NCBI GenBank assembly: GCA_023129715.1
Contig: JAGMBO010000049.1
Coordinates: 1-53,599 of the forward strand
Length of the DNA: 53,599 nucleotides
Direction: 5' to 3'
Origin: Candidatus Eiseniibacteriota bacterium
GTDB lineage: Bacteria > Eisenbacteria > RBG-16-71-46 > CAIMUX01 > WJJG01
The position numbers were made by a program, and so were the translations under genes. This document shows positions 34,025 through 42,844 of this stretch, piece after piece. The first letter of the stretch is position 1. Every line of letters starts with the position of its first letter. The notes beneath the pieces were generated by a model, which was not told the origin of the DNA, did not search any database, and saw only the letters and a list, made by a program, of their open reading frames with translations.

Positions 34025-34534
34025 TTAATTGGAGACGGCCTTCACGGCATCCAAGAGATGAATCTTAGGCATCTGGAGCCTGACCCAGTACTCCTGGGCA
34101 TCTGCGTCAAACCCCTCTTCGGCAACGGTTACATCTTTCAGAAGTGCCTGCAGCTCGCTGCGAACATAGGCACTAGTCTCGAAATCCTTCATTACGATTG
34201 TCTGAGTGATCTTCACGTCTGCGATCATGCGCCCGAGTTCGCTCTCAGCGTTGGTGCGGGCTGCCAACTTGGCCAGGGCCAAATTTCGCCGCATGTCGTC
34301 ATACTTCGCAATTACGGGTGCCCTGCCCTCCACCACAAGGAACTCTGCGCGCCACCGAGCCTCCAGCGAATCAACGAGTGCAGCGGAGATTCCAGGAGTT
34401 GGTGAGACAGGCTGAACATCGCTGGGCTGAGTCAGGGGACCATCAGAGACAGGAGGTTGTGTGCATGCAATGAGCCCACTCAGCAGCGCATGGAGGAGGC
34501 ATATCCTCGTCACTCGTCGAATGCATGTCAACAC
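34025..34534 (-). CDS. Small LPP20-like lipoprotein
   Basis: 169 residues. Lipobox LIAC after a short hydrophobic stretch (ICLLHALLSGLIAC) predicts a lipoprotein. The mature part contains AKYDDMRRNLALAKLAARTNAESELGRMIADVKITQTIVMKDFETSAYVRSELQALLKDVTVAEEGFDADAQEYWVRLQMP, matching the LPP20/FlgP pattern of Ala-rich helices followed by a YWVRL strand. Located tail to tail with the CHAT gene. Its partner is probably the next leftward gene upstream, whose stop is 35 nt away. Confidence 0.68.
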   Translation of the reverse strand: MLTCIRRVTRICLLHALLSGLIACTQPPVSDGPLTQPSDVQPVSPTPGISAALVDSLEARWRAEFLVVEGRAPVIAKYDDMRRNLALAKLAARTNAESELGRMIADVKITQTIVMKDFETSAYVRSELQALLKDVTVAEEGFDADAQEYWVRLQMPKIHLLDAVKAVSN

Positions 34535-34569
34535 ATCAGCCTCTCGAAGTCTCCACTGCGGACACTTGT

Positions 34570-35466
34570 CTAGTTGTCCCGCATCAGCAAGAAGCGAGCC
34601 GTTACTATGCAGCTCAGGCTGTCAGGGGAGACGCGTGTATCGAGTAGTTCGTAACGTAAGACCCTTCCAGCTCCTCTGGCCTGTACAATGTCCTCCACAT
34701 CCCCCAGATCTCGGACGGTCGTCTCCGCGAAGATGTTCAGGCCAAACGCCTGTTCGCACGCAGACCGCATAGCGTTGAGAGTGGCGATCTCGACACAGTC
34801 TTTCTTGGTCGCCGTGAGCGGAGCTTCTGCTTCGGCGGTGACCCATCTACAGGGGGAATTGTGTTGACCAATCGCGACTGAGGCGGCCTCGACGACGCGC
34901 TGAGCCAGCGCCTCCGAGAGAAGGTCTGCAGCTTGCCGGGTCTTCTTTTCTTTGGATCCCTTGAGCTTCATAGGGAAGTCGGCGACGCAGCGTGTTCTGA
35001 GGATGATGGCCTGACTGCAGAGATCCTTGATGAGTACGTCCGCATACGCCTTGCCGATGTGTTTTCCGGAGCCGGACTTGACCGTCCCGAAATACTCTAC
35101 CGTGAGCTGGACTTCGTATCCGACATCAGTTGGGCTCGTTGTAACGGTGAACCCTTCTTGCCCGAAAGCTGCGTTGAGGGTCGAAGAAAGGCGGGCCAGC
35201 GGAAGATCGTGGGCGGCGACACGCTGATCAAGCAGGCTGCTGATCCAGATGGTTGTCACCGAGGTGTCAGGGGTTGCCGGTGCGGCAGCAACATCCGCTG
35301 ATTCGGAGCGCGCACCTGATTGAGCAATCAGTGCCGGAGCTGCAACCGAAGCGGACAGAGAGGTAGAAGCCGCACCGCTGGCCAGCCAATTTGGCAGAAG
35401 TCCCAACAGGGCGCAGATAGCCAACACTGGCCACGCGGCACGACTACGCCGGGAGGCTTGGGTCAC
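34570..35466 (-). CDS. Exported protein with LPP20/FlgT-like C-terminal part
   Basis: 298 residues from GTG 35466, chosen because GGAGG lies 4 nt upstream and the signal peptide (AWPVLAICALLGLLPNWLASGAAS) follows at once; an in-frame ATG at 35496 is possible. The middle (ISSLLDQRVAAHDLPLARLSSTLNAAFGQEGFTVTTSPTDVGYEVQLTVEYFG, then VLIKDLCSQAIILRTRCVADFP) is an alpha/beta unit with a Lys-rich insertion. The end (CVEIATLNAMRSACEQAFGLNIFAETTVRDLGDVEDIVQARGAGRVLRYELLDTRV) has the Ala-rich helix and strands of FlgT-N/LPP20 proteins. Function unknown, probably in the envelope with the 34025 lipoprotein. Confidence 0.58.
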   Translation of the reverse strand: MTQASRRSRAAWPVLAICALLGLLPNWLASGAASTSLSASVAAPALIAQSGARSESADVAAAPATPDTSVTTIWISSLLDQRVAAHDLPLARLSSTLNAAFGQEGFTVTTSPTDVGYEVQLTVEYFGTVKSGSGKHIGKAYADVLIKDLCSQAIILRTRCVADFPMKLKGSKEKKTRQAADLLSEALAQRVVEAASVAIGQHNSPCRWVTAEAEAPLTATKKDCVEIATLNAMRSACEQAFGLNIFAETTVRDLGDVEDIVQARGAGRVLRYELLDTRVSPDSLSCIVTARFLLMRDN

Positions 35467-35510
35467 GGATCCTCCACGGTTTGTGGAAATCAGCACACAG
35501 CTGCAGCAAT

Positions 35511-35912
35511 CTAGCGGCGAATGGCGGTGCCGTGAATGAGCACGTTGCCGCCGTTTGCGAACAGCCCCAGGAATCCTGAACTAGGGGCTTCCCAATCGAT
35601 GCGGAGATTAATCACTGCATCGGCCCCGAGAGCTTCCAGCTGAGGTTGAAGCTTCTGGCGGATTGCCAGGTCAGGATCGACGTCTGCGATCGGCAGGAGA
35701 CCCAGAATCGGAACGGGAATGCGGTATCCCGTCTCGTAATAGATCACCTGGCCAACCGGAGTATAGGGTTTCTGAATGTCACCATCCCCTGTGGTCATAA
35801 ACATCTGATTGGGATCGGGGAACGTACAAACGGTCATCCGAGAACATCCACTGGAGAGAATCGCGATGAGAACCATCAGGCCAAGAAGGTAGCGCAGCTT
35901 CTTGTCTTCCAT
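35511..35912 (-). CDS. Small lipoprotein, YbjQ-like domain
   Basis: 133 residues. Lipobox SSGC follows a short signal (YLLGLMVLIAILSSGC). ATG 35912 is chosen because GGAGG lies 7 nt upstream and the signal begins there; the longer open frame upstream has no signal or family likeness. The C-terminal half (QPQLEALGADAVINLRIDWEAPSSGFLGLFANGGNVLIHGTAIRR) resembles the YbjQ/UPF0145-like pattern of a small heavy-metal-binding-type domain (GADAV, then a final GTA strand). Role unknown. Confidence 0.65.
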   Translation of the reverse strand: MEDKKLRYLLGLMVLIAILSSGCSRMTVCTFPDPNQMFMTTGDGDIQKPYTPVGQVIYYETGYRIPVPILGLLPIADVDPDLAIRQKLQPQLEALGADAVINLRIDWEAPSSGFLGLFANGGNVLIHGTAIRR

Positions 35913-36473
35913 GTGTTCCTCCGTGCCAGCTTCGTGATAGTCATGCCCATGACGTTCGGACCTGAACTTGGGAATCTCAGGATCGTGAACGATTGCAGGT
36001 AGCCAAATCAGAGTATGCGATTGCCAGGGGGGAGGGGGGGGCGCGCGACATGCCGCAGACACTGGCAAGTACAGCCCCTTCGGCAATGGTGTGAGTGCTT
36101 CGATGGCGGTCGCGTATCGGATCGTTGGAATCGAGGGGCAAGAGCCTACGTGAATCTCGCACAACATCCCCAATTCGGCTGATGGCACAGTTCACGACTC
36201 GCACGACACACTCACCAATCGAAGGTAATTATCACCAACAGAGCCAAGTAAGTCAAGAACCCAGAATCCACCGTCTGCGATTTCGGCGGCGTCGAGGCAT
36301 GCTCATCGGGGGGCGTTTTTTGCGCCGGGCCCGATCAGCGGCTCGCTAGCAGAGTCTGGTCGCTCAAGTCCGCGGCATGCCAGCGATTGCGAGCCGTTCT
36401 AGCCCACGGCTCTCGCTCGACCGCGCTCCGCGAACCTGCTTTCATGCTGGCTGTCGTTTCTCGGCCGGATCCA
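35913..36473. other. Gene-free stretch with long G-tract next to IS remnant
   Basis: No gene is supported; open frames are short and without family likeness. It contains GGGGGG-A-GGGGGGGG at 36027-36041, an unusually long G-run. The right half near 36300-36350 adjoins the eroded transposase and is probably insertion-sequence debris. Confidence 0.45.
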
Positions 36474-37268
36474 TCACTCCGGAGAACTCCGCGCCAGGAC
36501 CGCCAGACGTGCTCGCGCCTCCAAGACCAGCCGACTTGATGGGTGACGTCCGCTGAGCCGGATCCACCAACACCGCGCATGGCGCACCACCCGCGCCGGT
36601 AGGTGGATGATGCGGTGCCACCAGATCAACTCCTCACCGCCGATCGTGCGATTGGTCACGATGCCAAAGACCTTGTGCCGGCGAAGTCCGTCAAACTCCA
36701 TCACCGGAAACGGAAAGGCTTGCTGGCTCGTCTCCAGATCAGGGAGATCCAGCTGCCGCAACGGCTCCCGGATCGCCAGAAAGCGATACTCCGGCCCGTC
36801 GCGGCGACCCTCCACCCACCGGTACAACGGCTGCCAGTCGCCCTCCGCGACCGCTGCCACCGCCTCCTTGAACGCCGGCGTTACATCCGCCCCCACTGCG
36901 AACTCCACCACCCCGAAGCGCTCGTTGCGCCCCTCGGCGTAGTACTGCAGTAATTGGTGGTCATAGCCCGCCGCATCCGACCGCAAGTACACGCGCTCCA
37001 CACCCGCTGGCAGCCCCGTCAGGGCCTCCGCGAACACCCGGTCGATCTCGTGGCCGGCCGGCACGTTGCCATCGCGAAACTCCGAATGCACCACCGTCCC
37101 TTGTTCGGCCCTGTAGACGTTCAGTGGCTGATAGCCCTGGAAGTGCCTGTAACAGTAGAGCGCGTCGCGCTTCTCAATCCGGCCGAATCCCTCGTCGCCT
37201 TCCAGTACGCGCAGATCGTCTACGCTCTCGCCGCCGGCCAACTGTATCAGCATCGGTGAGAGCACCAT
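36474..37268 (-). pseudogene. Eroded IS1380-family transposase
   Basis: 264 residues of a family that normally has about 440. Recognised by LAGGESVDDLRVLEGDEGF, VYRAEQGTVVHSEFRDGNVPAGHEIDRVF, GVERVYLRSDAAGYDHQLLQYY, ERFGVVEFAVGADVTPAFKEAV and GEELIWWHR, which follow the IS1380 catalytic core (DDE). About 90 N-terminal residues are missing, and after IWWH the sequence jumps directly to LPARVVRHARCWWIRLSGRHPSSRLVLEARARLAVL, leaving out roughly 60 residues. Both losses mean it is not functional. No intact terminal repeats were seen. It shows that mobile DNA has inserted here in the past. Confidence 0.75.
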
Positions 37269-37713
37269 CTGAGCATCCGTCCAGCCTTGGTAACCACGGC
37301 GTGCCTGGGGGGAATGTGTTGTTGCACCTCCCTATCTGCCCGATCTTCCAGGGGCCAACGAGGTTATTCCTCTTTTCTGATGGTGGATCAGGAGAACTCG
37401 GTCGAAGAGTGATCTTGTCAAGATGCCATTCGGTCTGCGGGCTGGGAGGTACTTGCATATGATCGTAATGACGTGACATGCAACGAGATAAATCCGACCG
37501 GTAGGCGATTAGGTGAACGATGCGCATCTCCTAATCGCAGGTGCTTTATCGTTGTCATCGTTGAACAGGGGTTGCCACCAGGTAGCTCCTGGTGGCAACC
37601 CCTGTTCTCAGCGCCCAAATCATATCGCACGATTTCGCAAAGCCCCGCGCGTGGACACAGTCTCCGCTGAGAGGTGGCATGAGGCGCCATTGTCGGCAAT
37701 CACGCGAAGCGAT
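37269..37713. other. Gene-free stretch containing a 20-bp perfect palindromic stem
   Basis: No gene seen. At 37563-37582 GAACAGGGGTTGCCACCAGG pairs perfectly with 37588-37607 across a 5-nt TAGCT loop. No T-run lies on either side, so a simple terminator is not clear. It may be the remnant of an insertion sequence, a strong structure ending the leftward kinase-FGE transcript, or a small palindromic mobile repeat. Confidence 0.6.
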
Positions 37714-40410
37714 TTAGTCTAAGACGATCATCTTGCGAACGATCGTCTTAGCTGCGGTCTCCAGCCGGAAGAAGTAGATCCCGGTGCCAACCAGCTCGCC
37801 CTGGTCGTCTCGACGGTCCCAGCGCACCGCGTGCATCCCCCCCGGCCACTCGCCCGTCGCCAGCGTCCGCACCATTCGGCCGCCGACATCGTAGACCGTC
37901 AGCCGCACCCGACCTGCCCTCGGCAGGCCAAACGCAATCTCCGCCCCGTCCCACATCGGGTTCGGGCGACTATCCTGCAGACAGACCTCATCCGGCAGCA
38001 CCGCCTCGGGACAAATCACCACGTCGCTCGGCCCAAGGAACAGATCCCCGTTCGACGAGTCACGCCCCGCGGATCTGGCAAGCCGCAGGCCAACGTCATT
38101 GGTACGCCGAGTGGGATCTCGGGCTTCCCGGCTGGCAGAACGGCACAGGGAAGCGCCTGTGAACCAAGATCCGCCCCGGAGCACCCGCGAAGACCCAGTC
38201 GAGGGACCTGTCGGGTTCATCTGAGATCGCGTCGTATAGCTGCTTCGATCATACCAGTCAAGACACCACTCCCACACGTTGCCATGCATGTCATAGAGAT
38301 TCCAGGAATTCGGCAGCTTGAGGCCAACCGGATGAGTCCGGTGGTTAGCATTGCTCCAGAACCAAGCATGCTCGTCAAGGCACGGCTCAAGTCCTCCGCA
38401 GCAGAACCGAGTGTCTATCCCGGCTCGGCAGGCATATTCCCATTCTGTTTCTGTCGGAAGGCGATAGACATCGCGTCCAGCGTGCGCATTCAGTCTCTGG
38501 ATGAATTCATCCGCATCCAGCCAGGAAACCTGTTCAACGGGAAGGTCGCGACCCATGAAGGATGCAGGATTGACACCCATTACTCCCTGCCACTGAGCCT
38601 GAGTGATCTCGTGCTGGCCAAGCCAGAACCCCGATTGGATACGGACCGTCTCACGCGGACCCTCGTCGGCCTCTCGGCCTCCCTCGGAAGTGAGCGAGCC
38701 CATTTCGAACTCGCCAGCGGGAATCCAGGCAAACATGACATCCATACCAGGGCAAATCTCGTACGTGGTGACTTGGCCGGGCGCACTACCTTCAGGAGAG
38801 GAAGGGAGGTCGGTGCTAGCGTCTGCGCCGGGTGCTGCGTCCGTTGTCGAACCGTCGGCCGAGAACCCCGGTTCCTGTTGCGCGACGTCTGTCTCCGAGA
38901 TGCCGGGTTCGCTTGTGGACACAATCTCTATGGATTCAGGTGTTGTGGAAATCGTGACCTGCTCCGAATCCCTCACACCTAGTTCCGCGAGCCTGCTCTG
39001 GGCCTCCAGGGCAACAGGCGGAGTCAGGTGGACGGCTGATTGGTAGAATCGGTTGGCCCCACTCGCGTCGCCTGCGGCAATGGCATCTTCCCCGCTCTGG
39101 AGGAGTAGGCGGCCGATCTCGGTCGCTAGTTTTCTCCACTGCGCACCGGAGACCGCTAGACCGCGTGCTTCACACACCTCATCTGCTGCGGTAATCAGAT
39201 CGCCGCGCTCCAGCGCGTTGCGGGCCGACGCGAAATGGGTCCGGTTCTCAAGTGCGGTGATGCCCAGAATCGTCAGGGCTGCAAGGAAGCAGAGACCAAG
39301 GACGCCCCAAATCACACGTCTGGGTCTCTTGCGCACATCCGTGTGTGCATCGTCAACGGTGGGGATACTCGGAGGCGGAACGATTGACGGCGGTGCCCCG
39401 GCTGGGGATTCAGGCGTGGAGGGGGATACCGACCGATCTAGTTCCTGAATGAACAGATCCGCCGAAAACCAACGATCGGATGGATCAGGTTTCAGAGATT
39501 TCATGACTGCCGGGCGGATGGCCTCCGGCAATGCCTCCGGGTCCACCGGGTCCGGCACCTGGCCCGTCAGGATGTGATAGACCATCTTCCCCAGTGCATA
39601 GATGTCACTGCGGTGATCCGCTCGCTTCGCATCCCGCCTCTGCTCGGGAGGCATGTAGGCCAGGGTTCCCAAGCCGTGACCCGTTTTCGATAAGTCCGAC
39701 TCCGTCGCCATCCGGGCGAGCCCGAAATCCACGATCTTTGCTAGACCCTCTTGGGTAACAAGGATGTTCGAGGGCTTCAGATCCCGGTGGACCACGCCAT
39801 GGCGGTGCGCGTAGCTGACGGCTTGGAACACTTGCCGGAGCAGCGGAAGGGCACGGGTCAGATCCCAGGCCCCTTCCTCTTCCAGGATCTGCCCAAGGTC
39901 CTCGCCCTCAATCCACTCCATGACGATGAAGTGACGGCCTTCGCCTTCTCCTACATCCAGGACCTGGACGATGGACTGGTGGTTCAGGCCTGCGACGGTC
40001 TCGGCTTCCCGGAGGAATCGCTCAATCCCTTCCCGGCTCCCCTCGAGTTGCTCACTCAGGAGCTTGACGGCGACCGTGCGGGTGCGGAGTTTGGCATCTC
40101 GAGCCCGGTAGACGATCCCCATGCCTCCCCGGCCCCGCTCTTCCTCAAGTTGCCAGCGGCCGGCCAGGAGTTGGCCCGAGGGGAGAGAGGAGTCAGGCGA
40201 GGGAGGGACGAAGACCGTGGAGCCTCCGGAGGGCGGTCCCTCGGGTGAATCGCTGCCCGAGGAAGTCTCGTCAGAAGGAGCTCCGGCCGCCGGTGGCGTG
40301 CATGGAGGCGGCCCGCTCGTCTCTCCCGAGATCTTGGAGATCCTGGTGCCGCACTTCACGCAGAACTCCCAAGCAACCGCCAGATCTGCTCCACATTTCG
40401 GGCAGTTCAT
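37714..40410 (-). CDS. Receptor Ser/Thr kinase with FGE-sulfatase domain and FlgD-like C-terminal module
   Basis: 898 residues. Zinc ribbon CPKCGADLAVAWEFCVKC, kinase domain (about 82-340) with GRGGMGIVYRARD, HRDLKPSN and DFG intact, one membrane helix (about 366-390), helical stretch, FGE-sulfatase domain (about 545-775), then a C-terminal segment (about 800-898: NPMWDGAEIAFGLPRAGRVRLTVYDVGGRMVRTLATG ... GTGIYFFRLETAAKTIVRKMIVL) of the FlgD/T9SS-sorting type. The end of the FGE domain (RVLRGGSW ... CRSASR ... GLRLARSAG) is the protein counterpart of the DGR variable regions. Because codons outside the template adenines differ, it is not a recent VR copy. ATG 40410 with upstream GGAG; an adjacent TTG is less likely. 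Confidence 0.93.
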   Translation of the reverse strand: MNCPKCGADLAVAWEFCVKCGTRISKISGETSGPPPCTPPAAGAPSDETSSGSDSPEGPPSGGSTVFVPPSPDSSLPSGQLLAGRWQLEEERGRGGMGIVYRARDAKLRTRTVAVKLLSEQLEGSREGIERFLREAETVAGLNHQSIVQVLDVGEGEGRHFIVMEWIEGEDLGQILEEEGAWDLTRALPLLRQVFQAVSYAHRHGVVHRDLKPSNILVTQEGLAKIVDFGLARMATESDLSKTGHGLGTLAYMPPEQRRDAKRADHRSDIYALGKMVYHILTGQVPDPVDPEALPEAIRPAVMKSLKPDPSDRWFSADLFIQELDRSVSPSTPESPAGAPPSIVPPPSIPTVDDAHTDVRKRPRRVIWGVLGLCFLAALTILGITALENRTHFASARNALERGDLITAADEVCEARGLAVSGAQWRKLATEIGRLLLQSGEDAIAAGDASGANRFYQSAVHLTPPVALEAQSRLAELGVRDSEQVTISTTPESIEIVSTSEPGISETDVAQQEPGFSADGSTTDAAPGADASTDLPSSPEGSAPGQVTTYEICPGMDVMFAWIPAGEFEMGSLTSEGGREADEGPRETVRIQSGFWLGQHEITQAQWQGVMGVNPASFMGRDLPVEQVSWLDADEFIQRLNAHAGRDVYRLPTETEWEYACRAGIDTRFCCGGLEPCLDEHAWFWSNANHRTHPVGLKLPNSWNLYDMHGNVWEWCLDWYDRSSYTTRSQMNPTGPSTGSSRVLRGGSWFTGASLCRSASREARDPTRRTNDVGLRLARSAGRDSSNGDLFLGPSDVVICPEAVLPDEVCLQDSRPNPMWDGAEIAFGLPRAGRVRLTVYDVGGRMVRTLATGEWPGGMHAVRWDRRDDQGELVGTGIYFFRLETAAKTIVRKMIVLD
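37719..37751. repeat. 11-bp perfect palindrome over the stop end of the kinase-FGE gene
   Basis: CTAAGACGATC (37719-37729) and GATCGTCTTAG (37741-37751) form an 11-bp stem with an 11-nt loop, covering the last codons just before the stop. It may be chance within coding sequence or a 3'-end structure. Confidence 0.4.
38063..38193 (-). repeat. Variable-region homologue in the third kinase-FGE gene
   Basis: The coded protein (RVLRGGSWFTGASLCRSASREARDPTRRTNDVGLRLARSAG) matches the VR1/VR2 frame, with variable-looking residues at the places that are template AAC codons. In DNA, however, many bases outside those places differ from the template (for example CGG for CGC, TCT for AGC), including in the stretch matching the homing segment. 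It is therefore a relative of the target domain, not a current homing site, or one served by another template. Confidence 0.55.
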
Positions 40411-40640
40411 CAAGCCGTCTCCGCACTTCAGCAGGCGTCGTACCCGGGATCTCTAGCTCATGACCCGGGAGGCACGTCTCGCTCGCAGAACAGGTGAGAT
40501 TCTACCAGAGCCCGCCAGCCACATAAAGGGCTTGGCGGGTCAGGCATAGAGAGAGCGATGGCGGGGAGCGCCCGGAAGACTGTCCGCACCGTCGAGGTCG
40601 GAAGCACGGTCGAAGGCGCGACCGTCATTCGCGTATCCAC

Positions 40641-41813
40641 TCACGCGCTCTTACGCCTTTCCCCCTCGAACCTACGATACTGCTCCACCTGCTTCGCGCT
40701 CACGCTCGGCCCCATCTGCTCCAACGTGCGCAGGAAATCGATGCGCTCGATCTCGCGTTCGCCCGCTCCGTGGATCTTCTCCTCGAAGGGAGCACGGCCG
40801 ACCGTCGTGCAGACGCGGCGCAGGTCCGCCCCGCTCATGCCTGCCGTCATCTCGGCTAGTTCATCGAGGTCGATATCGTCACTGAGGGTCAGTCCATGTA
40901 AGTGGATGTCGAAGATCCGGCGGCGTGCGCGGTTGTCGGGAAGGGGCACATGGACGATCGTATCGAACCGTCCAGGACGCAGCGCCGCCGGATCGAGAGA
41001 CCAGGGCTCGTTGGTGGCAGCGACAAACAGCAGGGTGGACTCACCCTTGTCGAAACCATCGAGCTCCGATAGGAACTGGGGGATCACCCGCGCCATCACG
41101 GTCGACATGTTTCCCTTGCGCCTGGGCATCAGCGACTCGACTTCATCGATGAAGATCACACTCCGCGGCTGACTGCGTGCCTCGGCGAAGAGCGCCTTGA
41201 CCCGCTGTTCAGCCTCGCCGACCCACTTGCTCATCACATCGGCGGGGCTGACGACGTACAGCGGGGCCTCGACCTCGCCGGCGATCGCCCGCGCGATGAG
41301 GGTCTTGCCGGTGCCTGGGGCACCGTATAGGAGCAGGCCGCCTCCCAGCGCCACCCCATATTTGCGCGCCTCCTCGGGGTACCGGGCTGGGTAGATGAAG
41401 TTGAGGGTGACCTCGCGTTTGACATCCTCGAGACCGGCGACATCCTTGAAGGTGACACCAGTCTGATTCTCGCGGCGCCATTGGCGTGGATCTGTCTCGC
41501 CCTCATCGGTAGTGGAGGCTCGCTTCGAGTCATTGCCTCGATCCCCGGAGGGCTCCTGTCCCCGGCGTATCTCGCGGTGCTTCTTCTTGGCCTCCTCCTG
41601 CCGATCCAGAGTCTCGACCAGTTCTCGCAGCCTCCAGGCGGCCTCCAGGCGGGAGGCTTTCAGCGCCCCCTCGCTCTTGGCCGCCGCTCGGAAGAGATAC
41701 TCGGCCGCGCGCAGGTAGCGATAGCGGGCTTCCTTGTAGTTCTCCGCCGCCAGGGTCCGTTCGGCGGCCGTGAGGGATTCCTGGGCTTTCTCGAGGAGGT
41801 ATCTCATGGTCAT
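40641..41813 (-). CDS. AAA+ ATPase of Vps4/meiotic clade with MIT-like N-terminal domain
   Basis: 390 residues. Residues about 4-72 are a MIT-like three-helix unit (LEKAQESLTAAERTLAAENYKEARYRYLRAAEYLFRAA), then linker, then AAA module with VTFKDVAGLEDVKREV, Walker A GAPGTGKT (164-171), pore loop SKWVGEAEQRVKALF (Trp197), Walker B VIFIDE (219-224), sensor-1 VAATNEPWSLD (Asn268), arginine fingers in LRPGRFD. ATNEPWSLD and the end SVSAKQVEQYRRFEGERRKSA, like the C-terminal helix of Vps4/katanin, are hallmarks of the meiotic clade. It follows the coiled-coil gene at 42492 by 25 nt. Likely role: taking apart that protein's filaments. It is a more typical Vps4 than the 17752 paralogue. Confidence 0.85.
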   Translation of the reverse strand: MTMRYLLEKAQESLTAAERTLAAENYKEARYRYLRAAEYLFRAAAKSEGALKASRLEAAWRLRELVETLDRQEEAKKKHREIRRGQEPSGDRGNDSKRASTTDEGETDPRQWRRENQTGVTFKDVAGLEDVKREVTLNFIYPARYPEEARKYGVALGGGLLLYGAPGTGKTLIARAIAGEVEAPLYVVSPADVMSKWVGEAEQRVKALFAEARSQPRSVIFIDEVESLMPRRKGNMSTVMARVIPQFLSELDGFDKGESTLLFVAATNEPWSLDPAALRPGRFDTIVHVPLPDNRARRRIFDIHLHGLTLSDDIDLDELAEMTAGMSGADLRRVCTTVGRAPFEEKIHGAGEREIERIDFLRTLEQMGPSVSAKQVEQYRRFEGERRKSA

Positions 41814-41838
41814 CTGCTCCTGAGTTTCTTGCCGCCCG

Positions 41839-42492
41839 CTAGGCCAGCTCGGGCTGCTCCAGCTCGCGACCCGCTTCCTGCTGCTCTTCCGCGAGGATCT
41901 CGTTGACCTTGGCGAACCCCTTGGTCGTCGCCTCTTCCTGGCCCTCGGTCGCGGCGGCGGCGGTCTCCTCGATCGCGGCGACGATGCTCTCGATGTCGGG
42001 GTCTTCCTTCTGCCCCATCATCGAGTCGCCTTCCTCCAGCGCCTGCAAGACCTGGGCGAGTTTCTCGTCGGTCAGCTCGCCGTCGATGGCGACCTTCTCG
42101 ATGTTGACCGCGATCTCGGCGACATCCATCTCCTTGAGCAGTCCGAGCATCCCGAAGCGCTCACGAAACTCACGATCCTGCTTGAGTTTGATGATGCCGT
42201 TGAGGATGCGGATCTGCTTCGAGAGGGCCCGCGAGAGCGCCTCGTCATGCTTGGCACTGGCATCGAGTTCCTTGATCTGGCGGGCGACCATCGTGCGCTG
42301 GCGCTTCGAGCCGACACCCACCGCCTGCTCGAAGAGGGCGGCCTTGTCCCGCTCGATGTGACCGATCCGCTGAACCACCTTCTGCTCCTCGCGCTTCAGG
42401 CGCAGCCGCTCGCGATTGAGCCGGTCGAGATCGAGGTCGTCCAGCTTCTGGCGCTTTCCGAACATCTTGGCAATGAATGACTTACGTGCCAT
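41839..42492 (-). CDS. Second ESCRT-III-like helical protein
   Basis: 217 residues. ATG 42492 is chosen because AGGAGAAGG lies just upstream; the longer open frame beyond has no likeness. N-terminus FIAKMFGKRQKLDDLD is a short basic/amphipathic lead, followed by long helices (RLNRERLRLKREEQKVVQRIGHIERDKAALFEQA, QRTMVARQIKELDASAKHDEALSRALSKQIRILNGII) and an acidic half (DGELTDEKLAQVLQALEEGDSMM, then DIESIVAAIEETAAAATEGQEE). Basic first half, acidic second half, charged hairpin and the adjacent Vps4-type gene all fit the ESCRT-III layout, closer to the Snf7/Vps60 side than to Vps2, but direct sequence likeness is weaker than for the 17153 protein. A PspA-like or unrelated coiled coil is possible. 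Confidence 0.52.
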   Translation of the reverse strand: MARKSFIAKMFGKRQKLDDLDLDRLNRERLRLKREEQKVVQRIGHIERDKAALFEQAVGVGSKRQRTMVARQIKELDASAKHDEALSRALSKQIRILNGIIKLKQDREFRERFGMLGLLKEMDVAEIAVNIEKVAIDGELTDEKLAQVLQALEEGDSMMGQKEDPDIESIVAAIEETAAAATEGQEEATTKGFAKVNEILAEEQQEAGRELEQPELA

Positions 42493-42844
42493 GTCCTTCT
42501 CCTCGCTCGCGTCCTGGCGTCCCTTCGTGCTGCCCGCCAGGCGCTGTTCTCGAATCCCTCTCCCCGGATGGCGGGCGTCTCCCAGCTCATTCCCGGGTTC
42601 GATTGCCTTCACCGACAGGGACGAGATGCCGGGGGCGATCCTTGCAGGTTCAGGCCAGACAAGTGGATTCCGGAGGGAGGGCCCCTGTCTCGCGGCTGGG
42701 GTGGGTGGAGCTGCCGCGGGCATGGAAATCGTCGGTTTGGTGGGATAGGTTCTCACAGATTCTCCGGATTCGGCAGCTACGTGCAAGGGGGCATGTGGCC
42801 GTGATCCGGCAAGAGCCAGCCTCTGGACAGCAAGGAGCCGATTC
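42493..42844. promoter_or_regulatory. Divergent intergenic region
   Basis: About 350 nt between the leftward ESCRT-III-like/AAA+ pair and a rightward acyltransferase-like gene. Likely carries both promoters. No gene or repeat seen. Confidence 0.4.

Noticed and set aside
35913-36188. N-terminal extension of the YbjQ-like lipoprotein
   Set aside because: The signal peptide and GGAGG site mark ATG 35912 as start; the upstream part has no likeness.
36310-36340. Short palindrome with T-run (GGCG-TTTTTTG-CGCC) as a terminator or IS end
   Set aside because: The T-run is in the loop and not after the stem, and the arms are short; no matching copy was seen at the other side of the transposase remnant.
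37831-38982. 383-codon plus-strand frame opposite the third kinase-FGE gene
   Set aside because: Antisense to well recognised FGE and linker domains; no family likeness.
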